Shown here: piece after piece, positions 1 through 10,453 of the stretch | Layout of the letters: the number at the start of each line of letters is the position of its first letter | Numbering within the stretch: position 1 is the stretch's first letter | Assembly (NCBI RefSeq): GCF_037975245.1 | Contig: NC_092566.1 | Span: forward strand, 1,800,001-1,860,000 | Direction: 5' to 3' | Source: Apostichopus japonicus | Lineage: Eukaryota; Echinodermata; Holothuroidea; Aspidochirotida; Stichopodidae | DNA: 60,000 nucleotides | The notes under the pieces: model-generated | The model's input: only the letters and a program-made list of their open reading frames with translations | Databases searched by the model: none | What the model was told of the DNA's origin: nothing | Program-made: the position numbers and the translations under genes

Positions 1-787
1 ATCGTCCTCCTTCTGATCGGATTTAAGTTGATAATTTTGGTTTTTCACCACAGAAATAATTGGATATTTGACCTACAAAATAAAAGCATAAATAGTTCAG
101 CTACACTGTATTCTGTATGATGGGGTTCTTGAAATGAAGGGAATTAATCTCATTCTTAGATGGCTCCCGAGGAACAGTAATTCAATTGCTGCCAGTGGTC
201 TGTGATTGACGTCAGCTCTACCCATGGAGCCAGCTTGAAAGTAAACTAAATGAAAAACTCTCTAATTAATCAAATGTTACTTTTGATACCCTGTTGCAAC
301 CTACTGATAGCAGCTTGAATAGGTTTGATTGAAATTATGGAGGTCATTAAACAGAATATTAGCGGTGAATTTCCCCAGAAGTATATAGAAGATGTTGAAT
401 TAAGTAAAAGACAAGGAAGTAAAGTAGCGCTAGGTGGTATATGTCAGAAATTAATAACAGTTCAAAATTTTTATATTTAAATTTGTACGTGATCAGTTCC
501 AATTTCAATTTTCGTTTGATTTATCTTAAATTGTTTCGATACTGAGAAATTAAATTTGTATTAAGTATAGCCTAAATTAATCAGTTTCAGAAGAATGGAA
601 TGGAAAATTATAAACAAATTTGAAAAGATCAGCTAAAGATATTTTCATCTAGAATGAGATTCGATTCTATTTATCAGGTTTCTGCATCTACAGCATGTAT
701 ATCCTCAGTCATTCCCAAATCTATTGTATGAGTAATGTAACTTTAAATTCCCAAGCTTACATGACATTTGACCACTAAGTCTACCAG
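1..787. other. Non-coding stretch, no recognised feature
   Basis: AT-rich sequence without a long open frame on either strand and without a repeat I can recognise. Stops are frequent in all frames. It could be intron or intergenic DNA of the gene whose tentative last exons lie at 5722-7079. Confidence 0.5.
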
Positions 788-866
788 TTAAAGGGTGTGA
801 AGACTCGCGCAAAAAGAAACTGTCTAATGCCGGTAATTTGAACTAGTTTCGAATGAGGTGTAACAG
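788..866 (-). mobile_element. Truncated copy of the TTAA-flanked MITE family
   Basis: TTAA at 788-791 is followed by AGGGTGTGAAGACTCGCGCA and then by sequence matching the terminal third of the complete copies at 10085, 27157 and 46184, read on the opposite strand, including the GCCGGTAATTTGA and TTTCGAATGAGGTGTAACAG blocks. Similarity stops at about 866. The other terminal inverted repeat is missing, so this is a broken relic of about 75 bp. Confidence 0.8.
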
Positions 867-1967
867 AATTCAGTGGCAGGAATTAGGTCACTAACAGATC
901 TAAAGACTAGTCAACCGAATGGCCAATAGTGGCATAGTTCCAATTCACAGGTTCAGAAGGAATTTCTAAATTAAATATCAACCATCTGCTATACATACTA
1001 ACTACTTTTAAAATACTTTATGTTAGACTTTTTTCCAGTTTCTGCTTTTCTGTTTGTTTTGCCCTTGTAACTTATCAGTGGTTTTCATGGATTGTCATAC
1101 AGTATATTTGCATTGCTGTGTGCAATCAGGGAGTACAACTCCCTGGTGCAATACAGCACTGTGTAAATAAATTGGACAGGCCTGTGGTTTGTGCCACATC
1201 TAGCATAAAATGAGGTCTGAATAATGTGGTTCCTGTACACAGGAGCTAAGGTTGGCTGATAATGTACATGAGAATTAGGCCTTCACAGTAAATTGCAGTT
1301 TTCACCCTGACCCAAACAGTAGGGTCACTGCAACAGCCAGGTGTGTATACAGTGTGTGTGATTGTATTCTTTGAGGAAGGAACATCTCTGAATATAGATA
1401 ATGACCTGATGTCTCAGGAATGCCATCTCAAGAATTTTAAATAGCTGGGTTGTTGTATGGACCCTTGAGATCAAGATTGTAAAGACTCTCATTTAAAAGT
1501 AGAAGACCTAACTATTTATTAATAATCAACTGTTAATTCTTGCAATGACTCTGTGTGTAGGTTTGTTAATAGCTCAACGTGGAATAATTGAAATATAAAT
1601 GTAGTTGGTAAAAGTTTGTAGTCAAATGGCAGACTTTTATACCAAACAAACCTACAGAGTGTTTGCCAAAGGAGCTCAAAATTAAAGAAACTAAGAGACC
1701 ATCCATAGATTGTTGTGACAAATTAAAGGTGAATGGTTGGTAAAATGTGATTGGTTACTGAAATTGATCCAATTTTCAATAAGTTTGGGTCTGAAAACCT
1801 TGTAAACCACTATTAATGTTGTGTAAATGTTGTGTAAATGTTGTTTACTTGAATTATATTCAAAAAGTGGGATTATTTCTAAGTTCTAAACAAACATCGT
1901 GTTCTAGACTCTTTTTCATTATTATTTAATGCACTCCTCTCTTAACTGTCTCCATCTGATTTTCTGC
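867..1967. other. Non-coding stretch, no recognised feature
   Basis: No long open frame or clear repeat. A small direct repeat of an AATGTTGTGTA-type word occurs at about 1815-1850. The sequence becomes pyrimidine-rich near 1910 before the minisatellite begins. Confidence 0.5.
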
Positions 1968-3390
1968 ATTCCTGTCTACTGTACCTACTGTTTATTTAGT
2001 TCTTGTCTTCTGTATCTACTGTTCATCTACATTCCTGTCTACTTACTACATACTGTTTATCTACGTTCCTGTAAACTGTACCTACTGTTAATATATGCTC
2101 CTGTCTACTGTTTGTCTTCATTCCTGTCTACTGTACCTAAGTACTGTTTATCTTCATTCCTGTCTACTGTACCTAATGACTGTTCATCTACATTCCTGTC
2201 TACTGTACGTACTGTTTGTCTACATTCCTGTCTGCTGTACCTACTGTGAATCTATGCTCAGGACTGTCTACTGTACCTACTGTTTGTTTACATTCCTGTC
2301 TACTGTACCTGAGTACTGTTTATCTACATTCCTGTCCACTGTACCTACTGTTTATCTACATTCCTGTCTACTGTACCTCCAGTTTATCTATGCTCTGTCT
2401 ACTGTACCTACTGTTTACCTACATTCCTGTCTACTGTACCTATGGTTTACCCTCATTCCTGTCTACTGTACCTACTGTTTGTCTACATTCCTGTATGCTG
2501 TACCTACTGTTTATCTATGCTCCTATCTACTGTACCTACTGTGAATCTATGCTCAGGACTGTCTACTGTACCTACTGTTTGTCTACTGTACCTGAGTACT
2601 GTTTATCTACGTTCCTGTCCACTGTACCTACTGTTTATCTACATTCCTGTCTACTGTACCTCCAGTTTATCTATGCTCTGTCTACTGTACCTTCTGTTTA
2701 CCTACATTCCTGTCTACTGTACCTACTGTTTGTCTACATTCCTGTCTACTGTACCTACTGTTTGTCTACGTTCCTGTCTGCTGTACCTACAGTTTATTAA
2801 TGCTCCTGTCTACTGTACCTACTGTTTGTCTACATTCCTGTATACTGTACCTACTGTTTGTCTACGTTCCTGTCTGCTGTATCTACTGTTTGTCTTCGTT
2901 CCTGCCTGCTGTACCTTTCACATTCCTGTCTACTGTTTCTACTGTTTATCTATGCCCCTGTCTACTGTACCTACTGTTTGTCTGCTGTACCTACTGTATA
3001 CATTCCTGTCTACTGTACCTACTGTTTGTCTACATTCCTATCTACTGTACCTACTGTTTGTCTACGTTCCTGTCTGCTGTATCTACTGTTTGTCTTCGTT
3101 CCTGCCTGCTGTACCTTTCACATTCCTGTCTACTGTTTCTACTGTTTATCTATGCCTCTGTCTACTGTACCTACTGTTTTTCTGCTGTACCTACTGTTGT
3201 ACATTCCTGTCTACTGTAACTAAGTACTGTTTATATACATTCCTATCTGCTGTAACTAAGTTCTGTTTATATACATTCCTGTCTACTGTAACTAAGTACT
3301 GTTTATCTACATTCCTGTCTACTGTATCTACTGTTTATCTACGTTCATGTCTACTGTACATAATTACTGTGTATCTTATTTCCTGTCCTG
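1968..3390 (+). repeat. Minisatellite of about 32-bp units with higher-order structure
   Basis: About 1.4 kb of head-to-tail, diverged units of roughly 31-33 bp. The core reads TTCCTGTCTACTGTACC followed by TACTGTTTGTCTACA. There are two higher-order layers. A multi-unit block starting with TGAATCTATGCTCAGGACTG near 2247 recurs near 2541 (about 294 bp apart). A block starting TCTACGTTCCTGTCTGCTG at 2861 recurs at 3061 (exactly 200 bp apart). The unit lacks stops in its usual form, so the array is open for 100-369 codons in all three + frames. This is a by-product of the repeat, not evidence of coding. The units decay after about 3360. Confidence 0.95.
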
Positions 3391-5721
3391 TCTATTTTAA
3401 GTTACGAGAGCCACGTCAAAATAGGCTCAGACGAGCTGCCTCAAACAATTGGCAGTACTTATGCCATTTGGTCGGTCAATTCTCAACACTGTCTGCATGT
3501 ACTGTACTGTACAATAGGATGGGCACTAAAGTAACACTTTTCTTAAGATAGCTTTACAATAATCAAAGAATATTATGGTCTTTAATGCATTGTGTAAATA
3601 TTAAGTGCAGAGAACCTTAGTAAACCTCTTTTCTTTTCACCTACTATTGCACTGTCTATAGAGGCCTTCACCCTCCTATGGAGCCTCTATCCCTTGATCA
3701 CATCTAACAGAAAGAATCCTTTTTGTACAAAGTATTTTAATAGGTGTCGGTATGCCATGAACAGAAGCTAATCCTCTTTCACAAAGGGAACACAAATTTG
3801 ATTTTTAGAGTAGTTTGGCATTTAATTCCTTTGAATACCAGCATTGAGTGAGGGGTGGTTCTGGTTTGGTGTGCTTTGTTCTGAGTTTACAATGTGTGGG
3901 TTGTTAAACCTATTTACAGTTGCTGGAAGTTTCCAGAAGTACTTTTCTGGAGCGGGTTCTGGTCGTCAAAATTATTTCTGAGACATTTAGTATTGTTAGA
4001 ATAGACGATTAAATGTCTCAGTCTGTGAAACTAATTGAAGAGTGCATGGCTGGCAAAACCTATGTTGCAATTTGAGCATGTGGTGACCAATTATCTTACT
4101 TTCTAGCATATTTTGGGGGCATTATATTACTGATGACCTGTAAATTAGAACTGTCATTTTGTCCTCCAAGAATATACAGTACTGTCAGCATGATCACATG
4201 GTCACAGAACAGGTGTTCTGTGGAAATTAAAGTTTGCATTTTTTCAATCCCAGACTCTGAAATTGTGGTGACTTTTCTCCAAAAAGTACCCATGCAGCTA
4301 TTATAGTCTATATTGATACATTAATTCATGATAGAAATACTAGACATGCATGATTGAGGAGCACATGATACATAAAGACAAGGAGCAAAATGACCAATAA
4401 CTCTTGTCTTTCTTTGGCTACTGTAAGTGGCCAAATGGTATCCCAGATACGGCACACATAACAGTACCTTGGTTTAAGAACTTGCATTGGTACAAGTCCA
4501 TGTTATTCCTTCAGTAAAACAATTTCAACTGAAATATTAAGCACAAAGATCACTCCCTTTTTCTGTTGTCATCAAAACAAATTCCTTGCTTGCTTTTAAT
4601 CAGAAATAAATGAAACTTGGGGCATTTAATGAGATTTGTTCTCTGTTGGTTCATATATAGCCTTTCTCCCAAGCTTTATCATTGAACCAATGTACATTTA
4701 TAATCTTCCGTTCACCTTAGCTACACCGCATCTGCACGTCAGTTGTTCTGGTCAACCATACCCCTCCCCCATGCCCCCACCCGCATTCCAGCCTTCCTCT
4801 CACCATCCTGCAGATATGGCTCCATCACAACACCTTCCCTCATTTCAATAACAGGGAGGATAGTTTGAAATATTTCATCATCTTGGTTTCTGGCACAAAT
4901 CCCTAGTTACCAATAATTCATGTAGATATAGACCTAATTAAATAGATGGGTTGGTGGATGCTCACCCTATGAACTCTTGTGTTGATGATGCTAAGCATTC
5001 CCAAGGCATCCCCTTTCACTCTTACTTTAAAGGTTTCAATTGACAGATCCCTTGTCTTGATAACAGTTTGTTGAATACTCCCTGGAGGCTAACTGTCACA
5101 TTAGCCACATTAATAATTAATATTCAACACAATGCTGGTCATATCTTATGTAAGTTTTGTGGTTTTACCTGGTTTCCTCAGCCTGCAAGACATTGTACAA
5201 ATTGCATAATTTGTAGGGTGGGGTGGGGTGGGGGTGGGGTGTAGGGGCAGGAGTTGGTGGGGTGATTCCTACCTCCTTTATAAAGAAGCTTAAAACTCAC
5301 CCTTATGCCACAAGCTTTTGTGTCTTGAGTGCCCCATTCTAGGTGGATGCGTGCTCATTATAAATCTTTGTTATTATTATTATTATAACATTGCGACTGG
5401 TGGAAACTGGGTCCCTGGAGCCCATGTGTGATCACTTGCATTTCAAACGAAGTAAACCTTAGTAAATTAACCAGTTGGTATTTCAAGTCTAAGTTGTCAT
5501 CAAACTTGATAATTTTGTAATTTTGAAAAAGAGAACAAAACCAGCTTTTCCTGAAACTATTGTGTTTATGCATTCACTGCTTTATAGAACTGTCTCTTGG
5601 ATTAACACCAGCGGTAGGTAAGATGGCTGCCCGCATGCTGCATCTGTTAAATAATATCTGCCAACTTCAAATCAGTGATTTGTTTTGGTTTTTCCATAGA
5701 CATCATATCCTGAGATTCCAG
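3391..5721. other. Non-coding stretch with a G-rich tract
   Basis: No supported gene. At 5217-5262 there is a G-rich run of GGGGTGG-type blocks that could form a G-quadruplex on the + strand. A C-rich open stretch near 4730-4850 codes mainly Pro/Ser/His and looks like low-complexity sequence. A trinucleotide TTA/TTG run lies near 5369-5388. Confidence 0.5.
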
Positions 5722-5790
5722 GAAAGATGCTGATGTTTGGGAGAAGAAGCAGGATGGTTTAAGCTATGAGGAACTGCCTCAACTCAAGAG
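5722..5790 (+). CDS. Tentative internal exon of an unidentified gene
   Basis: A 69-bp candidate exon between an AG at 5720-5721 (GAGATTCCAG) and a good donor, AAGAG|GTGAGA. In the only frame that stays open it reads KDADVWEKKQDGLSYEELPQ and then LKR, which looks like real protein. It enters and leaves in phase 2, and phase 2 matches the acceptor of the exon at 6938, where the split codon becomes AGT. The weak point is the acceptor: the better pyrimidine tract ends at TTTTTCCATAG (5699), and using that site puts this frame behind a TGA. I do not recognise the protein family. No further upstream exons could be identified. Confidence 0.38.
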
Positions 5791-5899
5791 GTGAGACTTC
5801 ATGTTTGGCCTCAAGTGCCTTTCATTTACCCTACTTTTCAAAATGTGACATGCACTAGCCAAATTTTTGCACAGCAGGGCTCTTGGAGCTGCGGGCCAA

Positions 5900-6042
5900 T
5901 CAGTGGCAGGTTTCTACCCGGGACATTTGACCATTTGGTATGCTCAGTATGTGAGCAATTCTTAGTTAAATGAGGGAGGTAGGACAGATGATGCTAGCCT
6001 CTCAGAGCGGTCAATGGGAGCAGCAGTGAAACCTGCCACTGA
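5900..6042. repeat. Inverted repeat with 15-bp perfect arms
   Basis: TCAGTGGCAGGTTTC at 5900-5914 is matched by its exact reverse complement, GAAACCTGCCACTGA, at 6028-6042. Partial complementarity continues inward (CATTTGACC against the complement of GGTCAATGG). This suggests a diverged foldback of about 140 bp inside the putative intron. Confidence 0.75.
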
Positions 6043-6937
6043 CAGGGAGACTTACATTGTTTATTTTTCCTGTGTGTAGAAGAACTTTAAAGAAGACACC
6101 AACAAAAAAAAAACATAAAAAAAAATAATACACCAAAGTTTCCTGATATGAGAGGAGCTTGGATATAATATAGCTTTGTGGATCACATAGTGTGTGTATT
6201 TGTCATACAAAGTCTGTCGATGTGTTGGGCTGTTTTATCATTCTGCAACCAGAAGAAACCTGACAAGAGCAAGTAAATTGATTTTATGCTTTCTTATCGA
6301 TGAATACACAACGTTGGTAGTACCAACGGTGATAACAAGACCACATGTTTTATTTACCTTTCTTCTTGGGATTGGCATTGGTGCTACAGAGATTATTTCA
6401 ACCGATTGGCAGTTTGGTGTGTTTGTCTACTAGAAATTATGTCTTTTTCACATGTGGAAAAGTCTTTAAATGTCTAGTTAATCAAGAAAGTCTTCATCAG
6501 TTTTTGTAATATAGAGTCTAACTAGTTTTATATTGTCAATTGCATTTCTTTCTCATATAATTAAAATTGATAAAATGGATGTGAAAATTTTTAATTTTTT
6601 TTTAAAACTAAGACACAGATGTTTTGTTTCCTTATTGATTGTATTTCTTTTTAAAGTCCTTCTTATCCTAAGTATGGAGATATTTAATTTTCAGTCTCAA
6701 CATTTTATATACAGTAAAAACACTGTGGGTGATATGCATACACTGTCTGTAATTTGTTTTCTTAACATTTTTAAGGTGAAATAATCTTGAACTTTTTTCA
6801 GCAGGTTCTTGTAGTCTAACTTTGGGTGGCATGATTGTCATTCTCTCTACTGCTCATGTGGCTCTATCATTCTTAAATTTCTTCTTTGAAGTCGAACGGA
6901 ACATTCTTTCTGTTTTCTTTCATTTCGTCACCCCTAG

Positions 6938-7079
6938 TACCCTGGGAAATATTCAGACACCGACAACAGAAGCAGCAACATCCCTCGCAGCTCATGATCA
7001 GAGGAAAGCTACCATGATATCATCTTCAGAGGAATCTGTATTAATAGATCAACAGACGATCGTGGACCCAACAGACTAA
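6938..7079 (+). CDS. Tentative terminal coding exon of an unidentified gene
   Basis: The acceptor is a pyrimidine-rich stretch ending CACCCCTAG at 6937. The exon then codes (S)TLGNIQTPTTEAATSLAAHD, then QRKATMISSSEESVLIDQQT, then IVDPTD and TAA at 7077-7079. This tail is Thr/Ser/Ala/Asp-rich, has balanced codon use, and looks coding compared with the AT-rich surroundings. Its phase (one base needed to finish the codon) fits the donor at 5790. It would be the C-terminus of a + strand gene, with 3' UTR following. No domain is visible and the family is not recognised. The same frame is open upstream to 6822, but the part before the acceptor is hydrophobic and pyrimidine-driven, so I place the exon start at 6938. 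Confidence 0.5.
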
Positions 7080-10000
7080 GTTTTCTACCAGATTCTCATC
7101 TCCCTTGGTATTTCACGCTCTCTCAGGCAGCAGCTGCTCCCATCTCAACCAACTCTATCGGAGACAGAGCTATAGACATCTTCTGACTTAACTCCACCAG
7201 TCAGTTGTTAACAAATAGAAAGGATCACTCCCAAGTAATAGCAACAATAACTTCTGTACCTGATCTTTCTCGCTGAAATTTTTACCATCTGCGATTTAAA
7301 GCAACTTCGGTCGCCTATGATATTGTGAGACTTGTAAGTTTGTTTTGAATATTTGTGATATTCTTGAGGAGGCTCTGATATCGAAGGTCTAGATTGTCCT
7401 GGAACTACCAAGCTAGGAGTTGACATTAGCTAATCTAAAGTGGAATGCATATAGTCATATTGTCTGCTTCCAAGGAAGAAGACTGTCTATCACTTGGACC
7501 TCTTTTTTTTTTGTGAGGAAAATTGGTGGAAAGTATAGCTCAGCTAAACTTATAGAAAGCAGCCATTGATCAGTCAATCCCCATCTATTTTTAGCCGTAC
7601 GTAGATCTTGGAAAAGTTGGTATCTGGATTCTCCTGTTGTTGTCCTCAGTCAGCAGCAGGGTTCTGCTCAAGATTGTCTTTTCATCTTTGCAACTAACTG
7701 GTAATGAGGTTTTCTCTTCTGCCAACTATAATCTTTCCAAAGTAGTGGGGGTGGTCTAACAGAGCGTTATTCTGGCATTATTCTCGGATTGGTAAGGACT
7801 ACTCGACTGGAATGAAACTTGCCAATGTGATGACTCCTGAAAAGTCCAATCTGGCTTGAAATTTTTAGCGTAAACTTTGGAAAAAATTCTCCATACAGTA
7901 TTTCTGCTATTTCATTCTGCGATGTCCAATCTGTGATGTTTTACCTACCTTGTTACTGGTAAGATTCTTCTTCAGTTTTTTTGATAATACTAAGAAAATT
8001 GTAATTATGATATAAAACAGGAAAGGGAGGGGGAGAGAGACAAAGATGGAGATAGAGGGTCCGGGGGGGGGGGGTAGAACTAGGTTGTTTGTATAAGTTC
8101 TTTTATCAAGTATGTTGTTGATTACACCATTACAGAATGGCTATCTAATGTATACCATTGTTTTCATATTCAGACAGTCATATTCAGTTGGTTTTGTTTG
8201 TGTTGTCAGGGACATGAAGGCTGGCACAAATTTAATATCCTTTATTTATAGGGTTGTCCATATATAATTTCATACATTTCAGCCTACACCTTCCTATTAC
8301 TGTATTTTGTGGGATTTCTGGTTATAGGTTTGCTCTCATTAGTGATGCTCTTCAATATTTGAATGCTGAAAGGTATGCTGTATTGGCCCCCAAAATGCTA
8401 GATATTCAAATATGGTCACCTTTGGTCAAAACTTTGTTTCTATTACAACCTTCGAGGAAACTGCCTTCACTGGGACATTCAGTCTTCTTGTGTGATCCTG
8501 CAATGTCTGAGAACAATTTGGAGAGTAAAGACTCCACGAAACTACTTTTTGAAAACTTCTAGCAATTATAGCGTGCTATAATTTGGGGCCTATACTGACA
8601 ACCATTAAAGTTTGGACAGTTTCTGAACGCATTCAGTAGAAATCTAGTTTGGTGAATCCTTTATTTACTGTACTGTAACTCTAATAGAAAACTAGAAAAG
8701 TACTGTACAACATTGACACCTATCTGCATCATATTTCCTAATTTTGACCACACTCCGTTTCTTGTTTTCAAGACCTCATTAATGAAGGCTAGTCCGATGG
8801 CTTACATTCTTTCTTTGTTAGTTCTTTAAAAAGAGCATTTTAGTGAGGGTGGGGGGAAGGAATGGGTCTATTCATGTAAGAATATTACATGACTTTGTCA
8901 GAATGGCTGTAATGTGGAATTTGTTTTGAGATGAAGAAACTTAGTTTGACAATGCTTGAAAAAATAAAAAGTTGTGAAAGAGTAAATAATAAGACATATC
9001 TGCTGTTATCCTCAAAATAGCATTTTTTGTCAAAATGGTTTACAAAGTGTACAGTACAGTTTGATCTTCAGATGTTTACTATATATTGTACTTTAATATT
9101 TTCGATGTCCATTCTTTGCTTCCATACACAACTACGGAAATATATATCAATCTATATTTTACTGTAGAAATCAAAACTTTGTGACCATTGTGTGCTACCT
9201 GAAATGAGGGCAATAACCTAAGCTGACCTCCCTGAATTCTTCCTTGTTTGTCAGTGTCTGTAGAATGTCAGGATCGAATTCTCTTATTTGTCCTCTGTGC
9301 CTCTGGCCAGTGGTGAAGTCTATAAAGTTGCTAAACCAGATAGGAAAAGCAATTTGCTATTCAGGAACAAGGACTCATATATATGAACATTTCGAGCCTC
9401 CTGCAACTGTACTTTCTGAGAATATTGTGAGTAATATTGCATTAATATATCATGTTGCAACATACAGTATGGAAGGACCTTACCCAGGCTGTCTGTAGAT
9501 CTGTAAAACCCCCACAGAGCTTCTTGCAAGAAAGTAACTTTGCTCTGTGTATGACAACGGATGTGATGTCATAGTGTCAACATAACCTACTTGCCCTGCT
9601 ATGTAGCAAAGTATGGGACAGAGCAACTTGCTGCCCAGTCCAAGTGGTCCTGTATCAGATCTTTTGTGAATACTATACGCCTTTTAGGCACATGTCTATC
9701 CCATTCAGTCAGCAGCAACTTAGAGTAACCATAGCAACGGGAGAGTTTAGTGGTAACAGCCACGGCCAGTTAGGCACTATTGTGCATCTACAGTGGAGTA
9801 GGTGTATATAGTTTATACACGGCCAGCCAACCCCTTAAAGCATGACGAGGTCACTGTCTCACTTACAAGTGTTTTTCTGTCGTATGATACTGGCTATCTG
9901 GTGGAAGGTACACCATGTTATGTGACAGGCACCTAAGCACTTTATGCTATGATTGTTCAGCTTCCGGGCAATTGATCCAGATTAATTCAAATCATTTTGC

Positions 10001-10084
10001 AATGTTATGCTGCTTGGTTTATTGTTATGTGGGGCAGATTGATATTGCTGTCACTAATCTTTCTTGTAGATGGCATGCAAGGGA
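7080..10084. other. Possible 3' UTR followed by non-coding DNA
   Basis: The sequence after the stop at 7079 is non-coding. The first part may be 3' UTR of the tentative gene. An AATAAA-type signal occurs near 8962 (AAAATAAAAAG) and another near 10772, but neither can be tied to a cleavage site by eye. A run of ten Gs lies near 8062. No other gene is supported; the short open frames here have no coding character. Confidence 0.4.
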
Positions 10085-10453
10085 TTAAAGGCAATGAAGA
10101 CTCGCCCCAAACCGTGTGCCGCGCTCTGAAAAAGTTAACTTTCCGTACTAGTAAATGACGTTTTCTTCTTGTTGCTACAAAAAGCAGACAGTAATGAAAC
10201 GTAATACCTTGTTATCTTTTATCTAGACCTGAGATGTCCACGCTGCTATGTACACTGTGTTGTGGGTATTGACCGTAGCTGTACATGTATTGCATTGACT
10301 GTACACTAGTGTCTAATTAACGACGGTAGCAAGCTGTGTGTGTATTTTCTGGGATCGATGGTGGTGTCTAACACTTCTGTTACACCTCATTCGAAACTAG
10401 GTCAGATTACCGGCATGAGACGTTCTTTGTGCGTGAGTTTTCACACCCTTTAA
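10085..10453 (+). mobile_element. TTAA-flanked MITE, complete copy A
   Basis: A 361-bp element (10089-10449) bounded by TTAA at 10085-10088 and 10450-10453. The left end is AGGCAATGAAGACTCGCCCC. The right end, read in reverse complement, begins AGGGTGTGAAAACTCACGCA, so the two form an imperfect inverted repeat of about 20-24 bp. The interior has no open frame of transposase size. It shares its full length with copies at 27157 and 46184. A TTAA target and short size fit a non-autonomous piggyBac-like element; the superfamily is inferred from the target site only. Confidence 0.88.

Noticed and set aside
1929-3551. Overlapping + strand open frames of 106-369 codons
   Set aside because: They translate the minisatellite units in all three frames; Cys/Leu/Tyr-rich repeat peptides without a splice or start context.
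4636-4851. 71-codon Pro/Ser/His-rich frame
   Set aside because: C-rich low complexity; possible splice sites exist but no phase-compatible partner was found.
6194-6784. Open frames of 79 and 83 codons between the two tentative exons
   Set aside because: Hydrophobic, T-rich translation as expected of intron sequence; no donor or acceptor support.
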